Source: JANNRA01 sp031401035
GTDB taxonomy: Bacteria > Desulfobacterota > Binatia > HRBIN30 > CADEER01
Length of the DNA stretch: 22,585 nucleotides
Assembly: GCA_031401035.1 (NCBI GenBank)
Contig: JANNRA010000166.1
Coordinates: 1-22,585 of the forward strand
Direction of reading: 5' to 3'
Shown: piece after piece, positions 6,236 through 14,928 of the stretch
Numbering within the stretch: the stretch's first letter is position 1
Layout: each line of letters opens with the position of its first letter
Program-made: the position numbers and the translations under genes
Notes under the pieces: model-generated
Databases searched by the model: none
What the model was told of the DNA's origin: nothing
The model's input: only the letters and a program-made list of their open reading frames with translations

Positions 6236-8854
6236 ATGCGCGCGCGCCTCACGCTGCTTCTCGTCTGCCTCGCCGCCCCCGCCCTCGCCGCACCGGCCGA
6301 CGAGCTGCGCTGTCGTGCCACCATCGGCGCCTACGGGCGCGTCGCGGTGGCTGACGCCCTGCGCCGACTCGATGCCTGCCACCAGCAGCGCGACGGCGCC
6401 GCCGGCGCCTGCAACGGCGCGCAGCAGGCGACCATCCAGACCGACCTCGCGCGTGTCGCTGCGCGCTGCGCCGCTGCCCCGGCGGCGCGCGCCGCCTATC
6501 CCGGCGGCGACGCGACGGCGGCGCTGGCGGCGCTGATCGACAGCGAGGTGCGGGCCAGCGGCGCCGCCCTGCAGGGCGAGACCGCGTTCGGCGACGTCGG
6601 GCGTCAGCGCGCCTGTCACCGCGCCGTCGGTCGGCAGCGCTCGCGCATCGTCCGCTCGATGCTGACCCGCGCCGTCGCCTGCCAGCGCGGCGTCGACGCG
6701 ACCGCGCCGCTCGACGCGCTGGCCGCCGCCTGCGCGCCGGACGGTGGGGTGGTCGCCGCGCGTGCCGCGCGTGCCATCGCAGCCGCCTGCGACGGCGTCG
6801 ACGGCGCCGCCATCGGCAGCTGCGCGCCCCTGCCGGGTTGCGCCGTGGACGGCGCCGTCGCCTCCGGGGCGGCGCTGGCGGCGACCCTGTACGGGGCCGC
6901 GGCGGGCGCCGCCGTCTCGTTCGACAGCAACACCGACCTCGCCGATGCCGCCGCCTTCTATGACCTGCCCTACCCGATCGACCTGCGACTGCGGGCGGAC
7001 GGCACCCCGGACCTGACCGCCTTCCCGATTGCCGCCAGCAGCCCCTTCGTCGCCGCCGTCAAGTCGATCGCCGAGCGCCGGCCGGCGTTCCCGGCCGTGC
7101 CGGTGGTGTACACCCGCTTCAGCGGCCCGGTGGCGGCGCGGGACATCACCGAGATCATCCCTGCCGAGCTCGCGCAGCCGCTGCTGCTCATCGACGTCGA
7201 GCCCAGCTCGCCGCAGCGCGGCCGCCTCTTCCCGCTCATCGCCACCAACCCGCCGCCCGATGCCTATGTGCCGGCCAACGCGCTGGCGGTGGCGACGCTG
7301 CCCGGCGTCTCGCTGCCGCCCGGTCGGCGCTACGCGCTGGTGGTGCGGCGCGCCCTCGGCGATGCCGCCGGCGCGCCGCTCGGCGTTCCCATGGCGCTGT
7401 TGCAGCTGCGCGCCGGCGGCACGCCGCCGGGGGCGCACGGCGCGGCGCTGCGGAGCCAGTTCGCGCCGCTGTGGGAGACGCTCGACCTGGTGGGCGTGGC
7501 GCGCGACACGGTGGCGGCGGCGACGGTGTTCAGCGTCGGCGACGTGGTGGCCGAGTTCGCGGCGCAGTCGAGCGCCCTGCTGGCGCGCGATCCGGTCGAG
7601 ATCGCCGACCTCGTGCTCGACGAGATCCACCCGCGCTTCTGCGAGCTGCGCGGCACCATCACCCTGCCGCAGTATCAGCGCGGCACGCCGCCCTACCCGA
7701 CCCTCGGCGACTGGGCCTTCGGCCCCGACGGCCTGCCGCTGGTGCAACGCATGGAGCCGGCGCCGCTGGTCATCACCATTCCGCGCCAACCGATGCCGGC
7801 CGGCGGCTATCCGATGGTGCAGTACGTGCACGGCTCGGGCGGGCTGGCGGCGCAGGTGGTCGATCGCGGTCCGGTGCTGAGCAGCGGCGGCACGCCGGTG
7901 CCGGGCGAGGGCCCCGCCCACGTCCTCGCCGCGCACGGCTTGGCGACCGTCGCCGCCGCCATGCCGCTCAACCCGGAGCGCCTGCCCGGCGCCGATTCGC
8001 GCGCCTATCTGAACCTGAGCAACCTGGCGGCGTATCCCTACACCTTCCGCCAGGGCACCATCGAGCAGCGCCTGCTGCTCGATGCCCTCGAGCGGCTGCG
8101 CATCGACCCGGTGCTGCTCGCCACCTGCGGCGGCGCCGCGCTGCCCGGCGGCGACAGCGCCTACCGCCTGCGCACCGATCGCATCGTCGCCCAGGGCCAG
8201 TCGATGGGCGGGCAGTACGTCAACTACTTCGCAGCCGTCGAGCCGCGCGTCAGGGGGCTGATTCCGACCGGCTCGGGCGGCCTGTGGAGCCTGGTGGTGC
8301 TGGTCGCCAGCGTCGCCGACTTCGACACCCGCCCGCTGGTCGGTCCGGTCCTGCTCGGCACCATGGCGCCGGTGACCCACCTGCATCCCGGCATGGCGTT
8401 GCTCGAGACCTCGTGGGAGTGGGCCGAGACAGTGGTCTTCGCGGCACGCCTGGCGGAAAACCCGCTGCCCGGCCAGCCGGCGCGCGACATCTACCAGCCG
8501 GTCGGCCTGGACGATCCCGAGTTCCCGAACCAGATCTATGCGGCGATGGCGGTGGCGTCGGGAACGCAGCGCGCCGGCGCGGCGACCGAGCCGCTGCTAC
8601 CCGCGTCGCTGACAGCGGTCGGTCGCGGCGCCGAGGTGCCCTACCCCGTCGCGGCGAACCTCGTCTCGGGCGACGGCACGCCCTACACCGGCGTGGTGGC
8701 GCCGTACGTCGGCGACGGCATCATCATCTCGCACCACATCGCCTTCCAGCTCGACGAGGTGAAGTTCCAGTACGGCTGCTTCGCACGCAACGTGCTCGCC
8801 GACGGCCATCCGCTGGTGCCGGCGCCGGCGCCGCTCGGCGCGCCGTGCTCGTAG
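6236..8854 (+). CDS. Secreted alpha/beta hydrolase (esterase/lipase-like) with N-terminal Cys-patterned helical repeats
   Basis: 872 residues. An N-terminal Sec signal peptide (RARLTLLLVCLAAPALAAPA, likely cleaved after ALA) shows export. Residues 24-80 and 125-170 form two related helical segments with the same 22-residue Cys spacing (Cys26-Cys48 and Cys127-Cys149) and further Cys at 59, 78 and 166, suggesting disulfide-linked helical hairpins. The main domain begins near FDSNTDLADAAAFYDLPYPIDLRL and ends with the hydrolase core. The nucleophile elbow is GQSMGG with Ser656, and a late His pair (ISHHIAF, His833/834) is a candidate catalytic base. Layout resembles large extracellular lipases of delta-type proteobacteria, but the substrate is not known. 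A weak AGAG lies before the ATG. It diverges from the TetR regulator and converges with the lipoprotein gene after it, with a 14-base gap. Confidence 0.82.
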   Translation: MRARLTLLLVCLAAPALAAPADELRCRATIGAYGRVAVADALRRLDACHQQRDGAAGACNGAQQATIQTDLARVAARCAAAPAARAAYPGGDATAALAALIDSEVRASGAALQGETAFGDVGRQRACHRAVGRQRSRIVRSMLTRAVACQRGVDATAPLDALAAACAPDGGVVAARAARAIAAACDGVDGAAIGSCAPLPGCAVDGAVASGAALAATLYGAAAGAAVSFDSNTDLADAAAFYDLPYPIDLRLRADGTPDLTAFPIAASSPFVAAVKSIAERRPAFPAVPVVYTRFSGPVAARDITEIIPAELAQPLLLIDVEPSSPQRGRLFPLIATNPPPDAYVPANALAVATLPGVSLPPGRRYALVVRRALGDAAGAPLGVPMALLQLRAGGTPPGAHGAALRSQFAPLWETLDLVGVARDTVAAATVFSVGDVVAEFAAQSSALLARDPVEIADLVLDEIHPRFCELRGTITLPQYQRGTPPYPTLGDWAFGPDGLPLVQRMEPAPLVITIPRQPMPAGGYPMVQYVHGSGGLAAQVVDRGPVLSSGGTPVPGEGPAHVLAAHGLATVAAAMPLNPERLPGADSRAYLNLSNLAAYPYTFRQGTIEQRLLLDALERLRIDPVLLATCGGAALPGGDSAYRLRTDRIVAQGQSMGGQYVNYFAAVEPRVRGLIPTGSGGLWSLVVLVASVADFDTRPLVGPVLLGTMAPVTHLHPGMALLETSWEWAETVVFAARLAENPLPGQPARDIYQPVGLDDPEFPNQIYAAMAVASGTQRAGAATEPLLPASLTAVGRGAEVPYPVAANLVSGDGTPYTGVVAPYVGDGIIISHHIAFQLDEVKFQYGCFARNVLADGHPLVPAPAPLGAPCS

Positions 8855-8868
8855 GGGGGCCCTGTGGG

Positions 8869-9633
8869 TCACGGGCAGTCGGGCAGCGCCGACGGCTGCA
8901 GGAACGACGCCGCGGTCAGGCGCGGCGGGTCGACGCAGGCGGCGCGCACCGTTTCGGTGGCGAGCCGGCGCACGCCGAACGCATACGAGGCGGTGAACGG
9001 CAGCAGCAGTCCGCCGGCGCGCCGATGGTCGGCAAAGCGGACGGTCGCGTCGCCGGCGCCGATCGGCGCCAGGTCGAGCGGCCCCTGCGCCCACACCAGC
9101 AGCGTACGCTCGTCGAAGCCGAGTCGATAAACGGCGCCGTCGGCAAAGCGCGCCTCGACCCCCTCGCGCGCCTCCGGCGGCAGGTCGGCGGCAGCGAGCG
9201 GCGCCAGCACGACGCCCGCCGCCGCCAGCGCGTCGAGGTTGACCACCGCGGTGAAGCGGGCGTGGCTGCGCAGCGGCGCGCGCGAACTGGCGTCGCTCGC
9301 CACTTCCGCGCCACCGACGAAGGCGCGCACGGTGCTGCCGTCGAACAGATACCAGTCGGGATCGCGGCTGGTCTGGATCGTCCAGGCGTAGCGATCCGGC
9401 GCCAGCAAGGCGCGCGTCCACTGCCAGGGGCCCGGCAGGCCGGTGTACACCTCGGCATCGATGCGCTGGATCAATCCGCGCAGCGGTCCGCCGCGCGCCG
9501 CGACGGCGCGCTCGAGCAAGGGCCGCGGCGTGCACCCGGCGAGCAGCGCCGCCAGCGCCAGGCCCGCCAGAAGGAGCGCCGCCGCTGGCGCGCCGGCCCG
9601 ACCTGCGCGTAGGATTCGGTTTCGCATGCTCAT
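8869..9633 (-). CDS. Predicted lipoprotein of unknown function (possibly LolA-like fold)
   Basis: 254 residues. The N-terminus has a basic n-region, a hydrophobic stretch (AAALLLAGLALAAL) and a lipobox LAGC with the lipidated Cys34, so it is a lipoprotein destined for an outer or inner membrane. GGAG 7 bases before the ATG at 9633 favours that start over the in-frame ATG at 9627. The mature part has repeated beta-strand-like segments (PDRYAWTIQTSRDPDWYLFDGSTVRAF, GAVYRLGFDERTLLVWAQG) reminiscent of LolA/LppX-type half-barrels, but no diagnostic motif is seen, so the function is unassigned. Its start codon region overlaps that of the divergent lipoprotein hydrolase gene. Joint regulation of the pair is likely because there is no separate promoter space. 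Confidence 0.78.
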   Translation of the reverse strand: MSMRNRILRAGRAGAPAAALLLAGLALAALLAGCTPRPLLERAVAARGGPLRGLIQRIDAEVYTGLPGPWQWTRALLAPDRYAWTIQTSRDPDWYLFDGSTVRAFVGGAEVASDASSRAPLRSHARFTAVVNLDALAAAGVVLAPLAAADLPPEAREGVEARFADGAVYRLGFDERTLLVWAQGPLDLAPIGAGDATVRFADHRRAGGLLLPFTASYAFGVRRLATETVRAACVDPPRLTAASFLQPSALPDCP

Positions 9634-10522
9634 GGTCCCGCTCCGCCGCCAGCTGCTCGCCCTGACGCTCGTCGCCGCCGCCGGCTGCGCTGCCCCACCG
9701 GCGGCGTCGCGACCGCCGCTCGCCGCGCCGCCGCCGGCGACCGAGTACCTGGTCCGCGAGGCGCAACTCGCGCGTGGCGCCATCAGTGTGCGTCTCGACA
9801 TACCCTTCGCCCCCAGCGGACCGAAACCCGCCGTGATCGCCACCGGCGGCAGCACCCGCGAGCTCCTCGCCGCCGGCTACGTCGGGGTGACGTACAGCGT
9901 CAACTGGCCGGCGCTCAAGGGCCCGGCGCCAACGCCGGTGGCCGACCCGGTCGGCACCTGGGTCCTCGCCTCGCCGTCTGCGGGGCTGCTCGGCGAACGC
10001 TACCTGCGGGAGATCGACGCCACCGCGACGGAGATCGTCCCGCAGGTGCTCGATTGGCTGCAGAGCATGCCGGACGTCATCGACGCCACCCGCCTCGGCA
10101 TGACCGGCGCCTCGACCAACGGCTTCGTGGCGCTGCAGGCCGCCGCCGCCGACCACCGCCTCGGTGTCGTCGTCGCCCTCGCCGCCTGCGGGGATTTCCA
10201 CCGCTTCCTGCGCCTGTCGTCGATGGGCATGCAGGGCGCCCCCCTGACCCTCGACCCCACCTACGCCGCCTGGGTGCGCGAGCGCGAAGTGGCGCGCCAT
10301 CCGCAGCGCCTGCTCGGCCGCGCCGTCCTGATGATCAACCGCACCCAGGACCTGATCATCCCGGTGGCCTGCGCCGACGCCACCGCCGAGGCGCTGACGC
10401 GCGCCTTCGCCGCCGCCGGCGAGTCCGAGCGCTTCTCCTACCTGCGCGTGCAGGGCGAGGGGCACGGCGTCGACCGCGACGACATCGCCGCCACCATCGC
10501 CTGGCTGCAGCGCTGGTTGTGA
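9626..10522 (+). CDS. Lipoprotein alpha/beta hydrolase (acyl-CoA thioesterase/dienelactone-hydrolase-like)
   Basis: 298 residues from the ATG at 9626, which has AGGA 11 bases upstream; the ATG at 9632 is an alternative. A short signal sequence ends in a lipobox AAGC with Cys21. A Ser-Asp-His triad is visible: Ser163 in GMTGASTNGFVALQAA, Asp242 in MINRTQDLIIPV and His280 in QGEGHGVDRD. The nucleophile elbow reads G-A-S-T-N-G, with Asn where G-x-S-x-G has its last Gly. The order and spacing match prolyl-oligopeptidase-like or dienelactone-hydrolase-like enzymes that act on small esters or peptides. It probably works on the periplasmic side of a membrane. The substrate is unknown; pairing with the adjacent lipoprotein suggests a shared process. 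Confidence 0.82.
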   Translation: MLMVPLRRQLLALTLVAAAGCAAPPAASRPPLAAPPPATEYLVREAQLARGAISVRLDIPFAPSGPKPAVIATGGSTRELLAAGYVGVTYSVNWPALKGPAPTPVADPVGTWVLASPSAGLLGERYLREIDATATEIVPQVLDWLQSMPDVIDATRLGMTGASTNGFVALQAAAADHRLGVVVALAACGDFHRFLRLSSMGMQGAPLTLDPTYAAWVREREVARHPQRLLGRAVLMINRTQDLIIPVACADATAEALTRAFAAAGESERFSYLRVQGEGHGVDRDDIAATIAWLQRWL

Positions 10523-10580
10523 GCGACAGGTCCGGTCCGCACCGGTACGCATCCCGGCAGGGGTTGCGGCGCCGCGCGCG

Positions 10581-11660
10581 CTATCGCCCCGGCACCGGCG
10601 AGCGACCCGCGAAGCGCGCCGCCGGGCGTACCGCCGCATAGGCGTCGAGCAGCGCCCCCATCTCCGCCGGCGCGCTGGCATGCAGGATGACGCCGGCGGC
10701 ACCGGCCGCGAACTGATCGAGAATGCGCTGCGCGCACTGCGCCGGCGTCCCGACCGCGTTCGCGTCGCGCAGCCAGTGCGGCGGGTAGACGTCGCGCAAC
10801 GCGCGCAGCTCGTCCGCCGTGAACTCGGTCGCGTCGGCGAGACCCGCCTGCAGCAGCGGGTGGGCGCGCAGGCGCTCGAGCACGGCGCGGTCCCAGCCGT
10901 TGGCATCGACGATCAGCTCGCCGTAGCCGGGGATCTGCATGTAGGTCGTCATGCGCCGCACGACGTGGCGCAGCATGACCGCCTCGGGTAGGTCGCAGGC
11001 GGTGACCAGGCAGGCCCACACCTGCACCGCGGCCGGGTCGCGGCCGGCGCGCTCGGCGGCGGCGCGCACGCGCGCCGCGCAGGCGGCGACGGCGGCGTCG
11101 GTCCAGTGCGAATGGAGCAGCGCCGCGTCGAAGGCGCGGCCCGCCAGCGCCTGCGACTTCGCTCCCAGCGCCGCCAGCAGCAGTGGCGGCGGCGCGGCGA
11201 CGACGCAGTCGAGGCTCAGGTAGGGGAACGTCCCCGCCGCGCCGACGTGGCCGAGGACCTTCTCGCCCGCCCACAGGCGACGCAGCAGTCCGGCGGTGTC
11301 CTCGAGCATGGCGCGCGTGACGCGCGGCAGGCCCCACATATCCGAGCGCATGGCGAAGCCGCGCCCGAGGCCGAGCGCGAAGCGGCCGCCCGACAGCGCG
11401 CTCAGCGTCGACCCGAGGGCGGCGGTCATGACCGGATGGCGGGTATTCGGGTTGGTGACGCCGACGGCGATCGCCAGCGATTCGCTGCGCGCCACCGCGG
11501 CGCCGCTCAGGGCCGCCGCCTCCTTGACGTCCTGCCGCTCCGAGATCCACAGCGAACCGAGGCCGATACGCTCGGCGTCGGCGATCTCCTGCAGCATCGG
11601 GCGCGGGTCGGCGACACGGCCCGGCAGCGTGTAAAAACCCAGTTCGGGGAAGCGCACCAT
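10581..11660 (-). CDS. LLM-class (luciferase-like) flavin/F420-dependent oxidoreductase
   Basis: 359 residues, typical for the family. The TIM-barrel pattern of luciferase-like monooxygenases is clear: ELGFYTLPGR at the first strand, ADAERIGLGSLWISER, VAVGVTNPNTRHPVMTAA, LSGGRFALGLGRGF, and the C-terminal VGTPAQCAQRILDQFAAGAAGVILH. The segment GTPAQ...AAGVILH is the usual phosphate-end region. Members oxidise or reduce diverse substrates using FMN or F420; the sequence resembles the actinobacterial F420-type branch, but the cofactor is not proven. The gene diverges from the ABC-F gene with 98 bases between starts and converges with the lipoprotein hydrolase. No partner enzyme is adjacent. Confidence 0.88.
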   Translation of the reverse strand: MVRFPELGFYTLPGRVADPRPMLQEIADAERIGLGSLWISERQDVKEAAALSGAAVARSESLAIAVGVTNPNTRHPVMTAALGSTLSALSGGRFALGLGRGFAMRSDMWGLPRVTRAMLEDTAGLLRRLWAGEKVLGHVGAAGTFPYLSLDCVVAAPPPLLLAALGAKSQALAGRAFDAALLHSHWTDAAVAACAARVRAAAERAGRDPAAVQVWACLVTACDLPEAVMLRHVVRRMTTYMQIPGYGELIVDANGWDRAVLERLRAHPLLQAGLADATEFTADELRALRDVYPPHWLRDANAVGTPAQCAQRILDQFAAGAAGVILHASAPAEMGALLDAYAAVRPAARFAGRSPVPGR

Positions 11661-11758
11661 GCGCTGCTGGCTACCAGAGGCGGCGCCGCGAGGCGATCAC
11701 CGTCGCCGCATTCGGGGGCGCCGTCGATTGCCGACGCCAAGGCTGGTAGGGAGGCGGG

Positions 11759-13558
11759 ATGGCGTTGTTGCTCGGGTGCCAGGAGATCGCCAAAGCCTAC
11801 AGTGCGGCACCGTTGTTCGCGGCGCTGTCATTCGGCGTGCACGACGGCGACCGCATCGGCCTGGTGGGCCCGAACGGCTGCGGTAAGTCGACCCTGCTGC
11901 GCGTCCTGGCGGGCCTCGAGACGCCGGACGCGGGCACGCTGTCGCTACGCCGCCAGACGCGCCTGGCGTTCGTCGTCCAGCACCCGGAGTTCCCCGCCGG
12001 GGCGGTGGTCGCCGACGTGCTGGCGGCGGCGCTGACCGGCCAGGGGCTCGACGCCACGCAGCGCGACACGCGCGTCACGGTGATGCTCGGCCGCTGCGGA
12101 TTCCTCGATCCGACGGCGGCGGTGGAGACCCTCTCGGGCGGCTGGCGCAAGCGCCTCGCCATCGCCGCGGCGCTGGTCGGCGAGCCCGAGCTGCTGTTGA
12201 TGGACGAGCCGACCAATCACCTCGACCTCGACGGCATCCTGTGGCTCGAGGCGCTGCTGCAGGCGCATGCCGGCGCCTTTCTCGTCGTCAGCCACGACCG
12301 CTGGTTCCTCGAGCACGTCGCCGGGCGCATGTTCGACCTCGACCCGGTGCATCCGGGCGGCTTCTTCGAGACGCGCGGCCGCTACAGCGAGTTTCTCGCC
12401 CGCAAGGACGCGGCGCTGCGCGAACAGGCGGCGTGGCAGGCCTCGCTCGGCAACCGCGTCCGCCGCGAGCTCGACTGGCTGCGGCACGGCCCCAAGGCGC
12501 GTACCACCAAGGCGCAGGCGCGCATCGACGAGGCGGGGCGCCTCGGCGACGAGCTGGCGGCGTCGCAGGTGCGCCTCGACCGCCGCGTCGCGGCCATCGA
12601 CTTCGCCGCCAGTGAGCGCCGTACGCGCCGGCTGGTGGTCGCCGAGCACGTCGGCAAGCGCTTCGGCGAGCGTCGCATCCTCGACGACGTCAACCTGGTG
12701 CTCGGCCCCGGTACGCGCCTCGGCCTGCTCGGCCCCAACGGCAGTGGCAAATCGACGCTCATCCGCCTGCTCACCGGCGAATTGGCACCTGACAGCGGGC
12801 GCATCACGCGGGCCGACAACCTGCGCGTCGCCATGCTCGACCAACACCGCAGCGGACTCGACCCGAAGCTGCCGCTGCGCCGCGCCCTGGCACCGCACGG
12901 CGACCAGGTGGTCTTCGCCGGCCGCCCGATCCATGTCGCCGGCTGGGCGCGCCGCTTCCTCTTCCGCTCCGAGCAGCTGGTGATGCCCGTCGGCCGCCTG
13001 TCGGGCGGCGAGCAGGCGCGCGTCCACCTCGCCGCCCTGATGCTGCAACCGGCCGACCTGCTGGTCCTCGACGAACCGACCAACGATCTCGACATCCCGA
13101 CCCTCGAGGTGCTCGAGGAGAGCCTGCTCGAGTTTCCCGGCGCGGTGGTGCTGGTGACGCACGACCGCTTCCTCTTCGAGCGCGTCAGCACCACCGTGTT
13201 GGCGCTCGACGGCAGCGGCGGCACGATGCCCTTCGCCGACTATCGGCAGTGGGAAGAGGCGCGCACGGCGGCCGCGGCAGCGGAGCGGCCGACGCGCGGT
13301 CGCGCCGCGGCAGCGGCGGGAAAGACCGCCAGGAAGCTCGGCTACCGCGAGCAGCGCGAGTTCGACGGCATGGAGGCCGCCATCCTCGCCGCCGAGGCGG
13401 CGCTGGCGCACGGCCAGGCCGCGGTCGCCGACCCGGCGGTGGCCAGCGACGCCGCCGCCCTGGCGGCGCGCGCCAGCGCCCTGCACGAGGCGCAGGAGAG
13501 CGTCGGCCGCCTCTACGCGCGCTGGGCGGAGCTGGAAGCGAAGCGCGCCGGCGAGTGA
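11759..13558 (+). CDS. uup: ABC-F family ATPase, Uup type
   Basis: 599 residues with two ABC domains and no membrane segment. Domain 1 has Walker A GPNGCGKST (37-45), signature LSGGW (from 125) and Walker B LLLMDEPTNHLD (Asp149, Glu150). The linker that lies between the domains (about 215-300) is the rich Arg/Lys helix of ABC-F proteins (WLRHGPKARTTKAQARI). Domain 2 has Walker A GPNGSGKST (325-333), signature LSGGEQ (from 414) and Walker B with Asp438-Glu439. The C-terminal coiled-coil starts with RKLGYREQREFDGMEA, the hallmark of Uup. Uup-like proteins act on ribosomes or DNA structures in the cytoplasm. A strong Shine-Dalgarno (AGGGAGG) precedes the ATG. Followed by a long inverted repeat at 13591-13676 before the convergent P450 gene. 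Confidence 0.93.
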   Translation: MALLLGCQEIAKAYSAAPLFAALSFGVHDGDRIGLVGPNGCGKSTLLRVLAGLETPDAGTLSLRRQTRLAFVVQHPEFPAGAVVADVLAAALTGQGLDATQRDTRVTVMLGRCGFLDPTAAVETLSGGWRKRLAIAAALVGEPELLLMDEPTNHLDLDGILWLEALLQAHAGAFLVVSHDRWFLEHVAGRMFDLDPVHPGGFFETRGRYSEFLARKDAALREQAAWQASLGNRVRRELDWLRHGPKARTTKAQARIDEAGRLGDELAASQVRLDRRVAAIDFAASERRTRRLVVAEHVGKRFGERRILDDVNLVLGPGTRLGLLGPNGSGKSTLIRLLTGELAPDSGRITRADNLRVAMLDQHRSGLDPKLPLRRALAPHGDQVVFAGRPIHVAGWARRFLFRSEQLVMPVGRLSGGEQARVHLAALMLQPADLLVLDEPTNDLDIPTLEVLEESLLEFPGAVVLVTHDRFLFERVSTTVLALDGSGGTMPFADYRQWEEARTAAAAAERPTRGRAAAAAGKTARKLGYREQREFDGMEAAILAAEAALAHGQAAVADPAVASDAAALAARASALHEAQESVGRLYARWAELEAKRAGE

Positions 13559-13590
13559 ACGACCCCCGGGGCACCGGCAGCTCCCGTCCC

Positions 13591-13676
13591 CCTGGAGGGC
13601 GCCCCTCCGTGGGCGCCTGTGACGTCAGGTCGCAGGCGCCCGTTCAACAGGCGCCCACGGTGGGGCGCCCTCCAGG
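13591..13676. repeat. Long inverted repeat, 30-bp arms, with a third copy of the arm end in the loop
   Basis: Left arm 13591-13620 and right arm 13647-13676 are reverse complements with one mismatch (T at 13606 against A), enclosing a 26-base loop. The loop holds another CAGGCGCCC (13633-13641), which can pair with GGGCGCCTG (13611-13619) to make a shorter competing hairpin, and TGACGTCA (13620-13627), itself a palindrome. It sits in the 129-base gap between convergent ABC-F and P450 genes, so it can act as a bidirectional transcription stop. No transposase, terminal duplication or T-run is visible. It could be a non-autonomous miniature element or a palindromic intergenic repeat family. Confidence 0.85.
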
Positions 13677-13687
13677 CGACTACGCTG

Positions 13688-14881
13688 TCATCGCGAACGG
13701 GCCGAGAACGTGATCGGCAGCGCCTCCGGGCCGGTGATGCCGACCGGCGGCTTCCAAGCGGCGTCCGCCCCAACCGTCGGGCAGGTCAGGCGCGCGGTCA
13801 GCGCCGCCAGTGCGTCCTGCAGCTCGGCCCGTGCCAACGCCGCCCCGAGGCAATGGTGCGCGCCATGGCCGAAGGCGATGTGCGGCACCGCGTCGTTGGC
13901 CGCCGGCGCGATCGTGTCGGGCTGCGGGTAGGCGGCCGGATCGTGATTGGCGCTCCACAGCGACAGCAGCACGCGCGTCCCGGCGGGCAGCTGCTCGTCG
14001 CCGACCGCCACCGCCTCCGCCGCGGTGCGGCCGGTGGTGGTGACGGTGGACCGGAAGCGCAGCACCTCCTCGACCACCAGCGCCGCCTCCAGGCGGCCGG
14101 CGGCGACGTCGTCCCACACGTCCGCTCGCTCGGCGAGCACCGCCACCATCCAGCCGAGCTGGTTCTTGGTCGTCTCGTGGCCGGCAAAGACCAGGCCGGC
14201 GATCGAGCCGTGTACCTGCTGATCACTCCAGCCGGCCTCCTGACCGGCCTGGGCGATGCGCGTCACCAGATCGTCCTGCGGCTCGTGCAGCCGGCGGGCG
14301 GCGAGCTCGCCAGTGTAGGCAAGCAGCGCCTCCAGCGCCGCATCGATCTCCGCCACGCGCATCGCCAGCACGGCCGGGTTGAAGCCGAGTCCGATGGTGT
14401 TCGCCCAGCCGCGGAAGCGCTCGCGGTCGGCGAGCGGCACGCCGATCAGCTCGCACAGCCCGAGCGAGGGATAGATGTCGGCGAACTCGCCGACGAACTC
14501 GCAGGCGCCGCGCGCCGCGAAGCCGTCGATCAACTCCTCCGCGGCGGCGCGCAGAAAGGGCCGCAGCCGCTCGACGCTGCGCGGCGTGAAGGTGCGCGAC
14601 ATGACGGTGCGCCAGCGCTGGTGCTCGACGCCGTCGCGGTTGAGCGGCGAGATCGCCATCCACTCGTAGAAGGTGCCCGAGCTGACCCCGAAGGTGCGCA
14701 GGAAGTCGGGGAAATCGGCGTGCAGCCGGCCGTCCGCCAACAACTCGCGCACGCGCGCGTGCGTCAGCGCCGCGACCGCGCCGTTGTCGGCGTCGGCGAG
14801 CCAGTGCGCGGCGCGGGCGCGCCCGAGCGTCGTCAGCGGGTCACTGAGCAGCTCCGGAAAGGTGATCATCGGTCGTGCCAT
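13688..14881 (-). CDS. Cytochrome P450 (bacterial class I type)
   Basis: 397 residues, normal for a soluble bacterial P450. The I-helix motif AGHETT is at residues 233-238, the K-helix ExxR is EEVLR, and the heme loop is FGHGAHHCLG with the iron-ligand Cys344. HHxC-type loops and GAALARAEL after it fit the family. The ATG at 14881 has GAGGAG 7 bases upstream; an open frame running upstream to 15328 crosses the GAF gene and is rejected. It hydroxylates an unknown hydrophobic substrate and needs a ferredoxin and reductase that are not encoded here. It follows the GAF-domain gene on the same strand by 47 bases and may be its operon partner. Confidence 0.95.
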   Translation of the reverse strand: MARPMITFPELLSDPLTTLGRARAAHWLADADNGAVAALTHARVRELLADGRLHADFPDFLRTFGVSSGTFYEWMAISPLNRDGVEHQRWRTVMSRTFTPRSVERLRPFLRAAAEELIDGFAARGACEFVGEFADIYPSLGLCELIGVPLADRERFRGWANTIGLGFNPAVLAMRVAEIDAALEALLAYTGELAARRLHEPQDDLVTRIAQAGQEAGWSDQQVHGSIAGLVFAGHETTKNQLGWMVAVLAERADVWDDVAAGRLEAALVVEEVLRFRSTVTTTGRTAAEAVAVGDEQLPAGTRVLLSLWSANHDPAAYPQPDTIAPAANDAVPHIAFGHGAHHCLGAALARAELQDALAALTARLTCPTVGADAAWKPPVGITGPEALPITFSARSR

Positions 14882-14928
14882 AGGGGTGCTCCTCAATGGG
14901 GGGTGCTGCTCAATGCGCTGCGTCGGCG

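Noticed and set aside
6176..8386. Long open frame (736 codons) antisense to the exported hydrolase gene
   Set aside because: Low-complexity His/Arg/Gly-rich translation, no start signal, and the opposite strand has a signal peptide and catalytic motifs; typical shadow in GC-rich DNA.
8855..8868. GGGGGGCCC palindrome as terminator between convergent hydrolase and lipoprotein genes
   Set aside because: Too short and with no stem of useful length.
10523..10580. CCGGT-CCGC-ACCGG hairpin between convergent genes
   Set aside because: Only 5 bp and common by chance at this base composition; not called a terminator.
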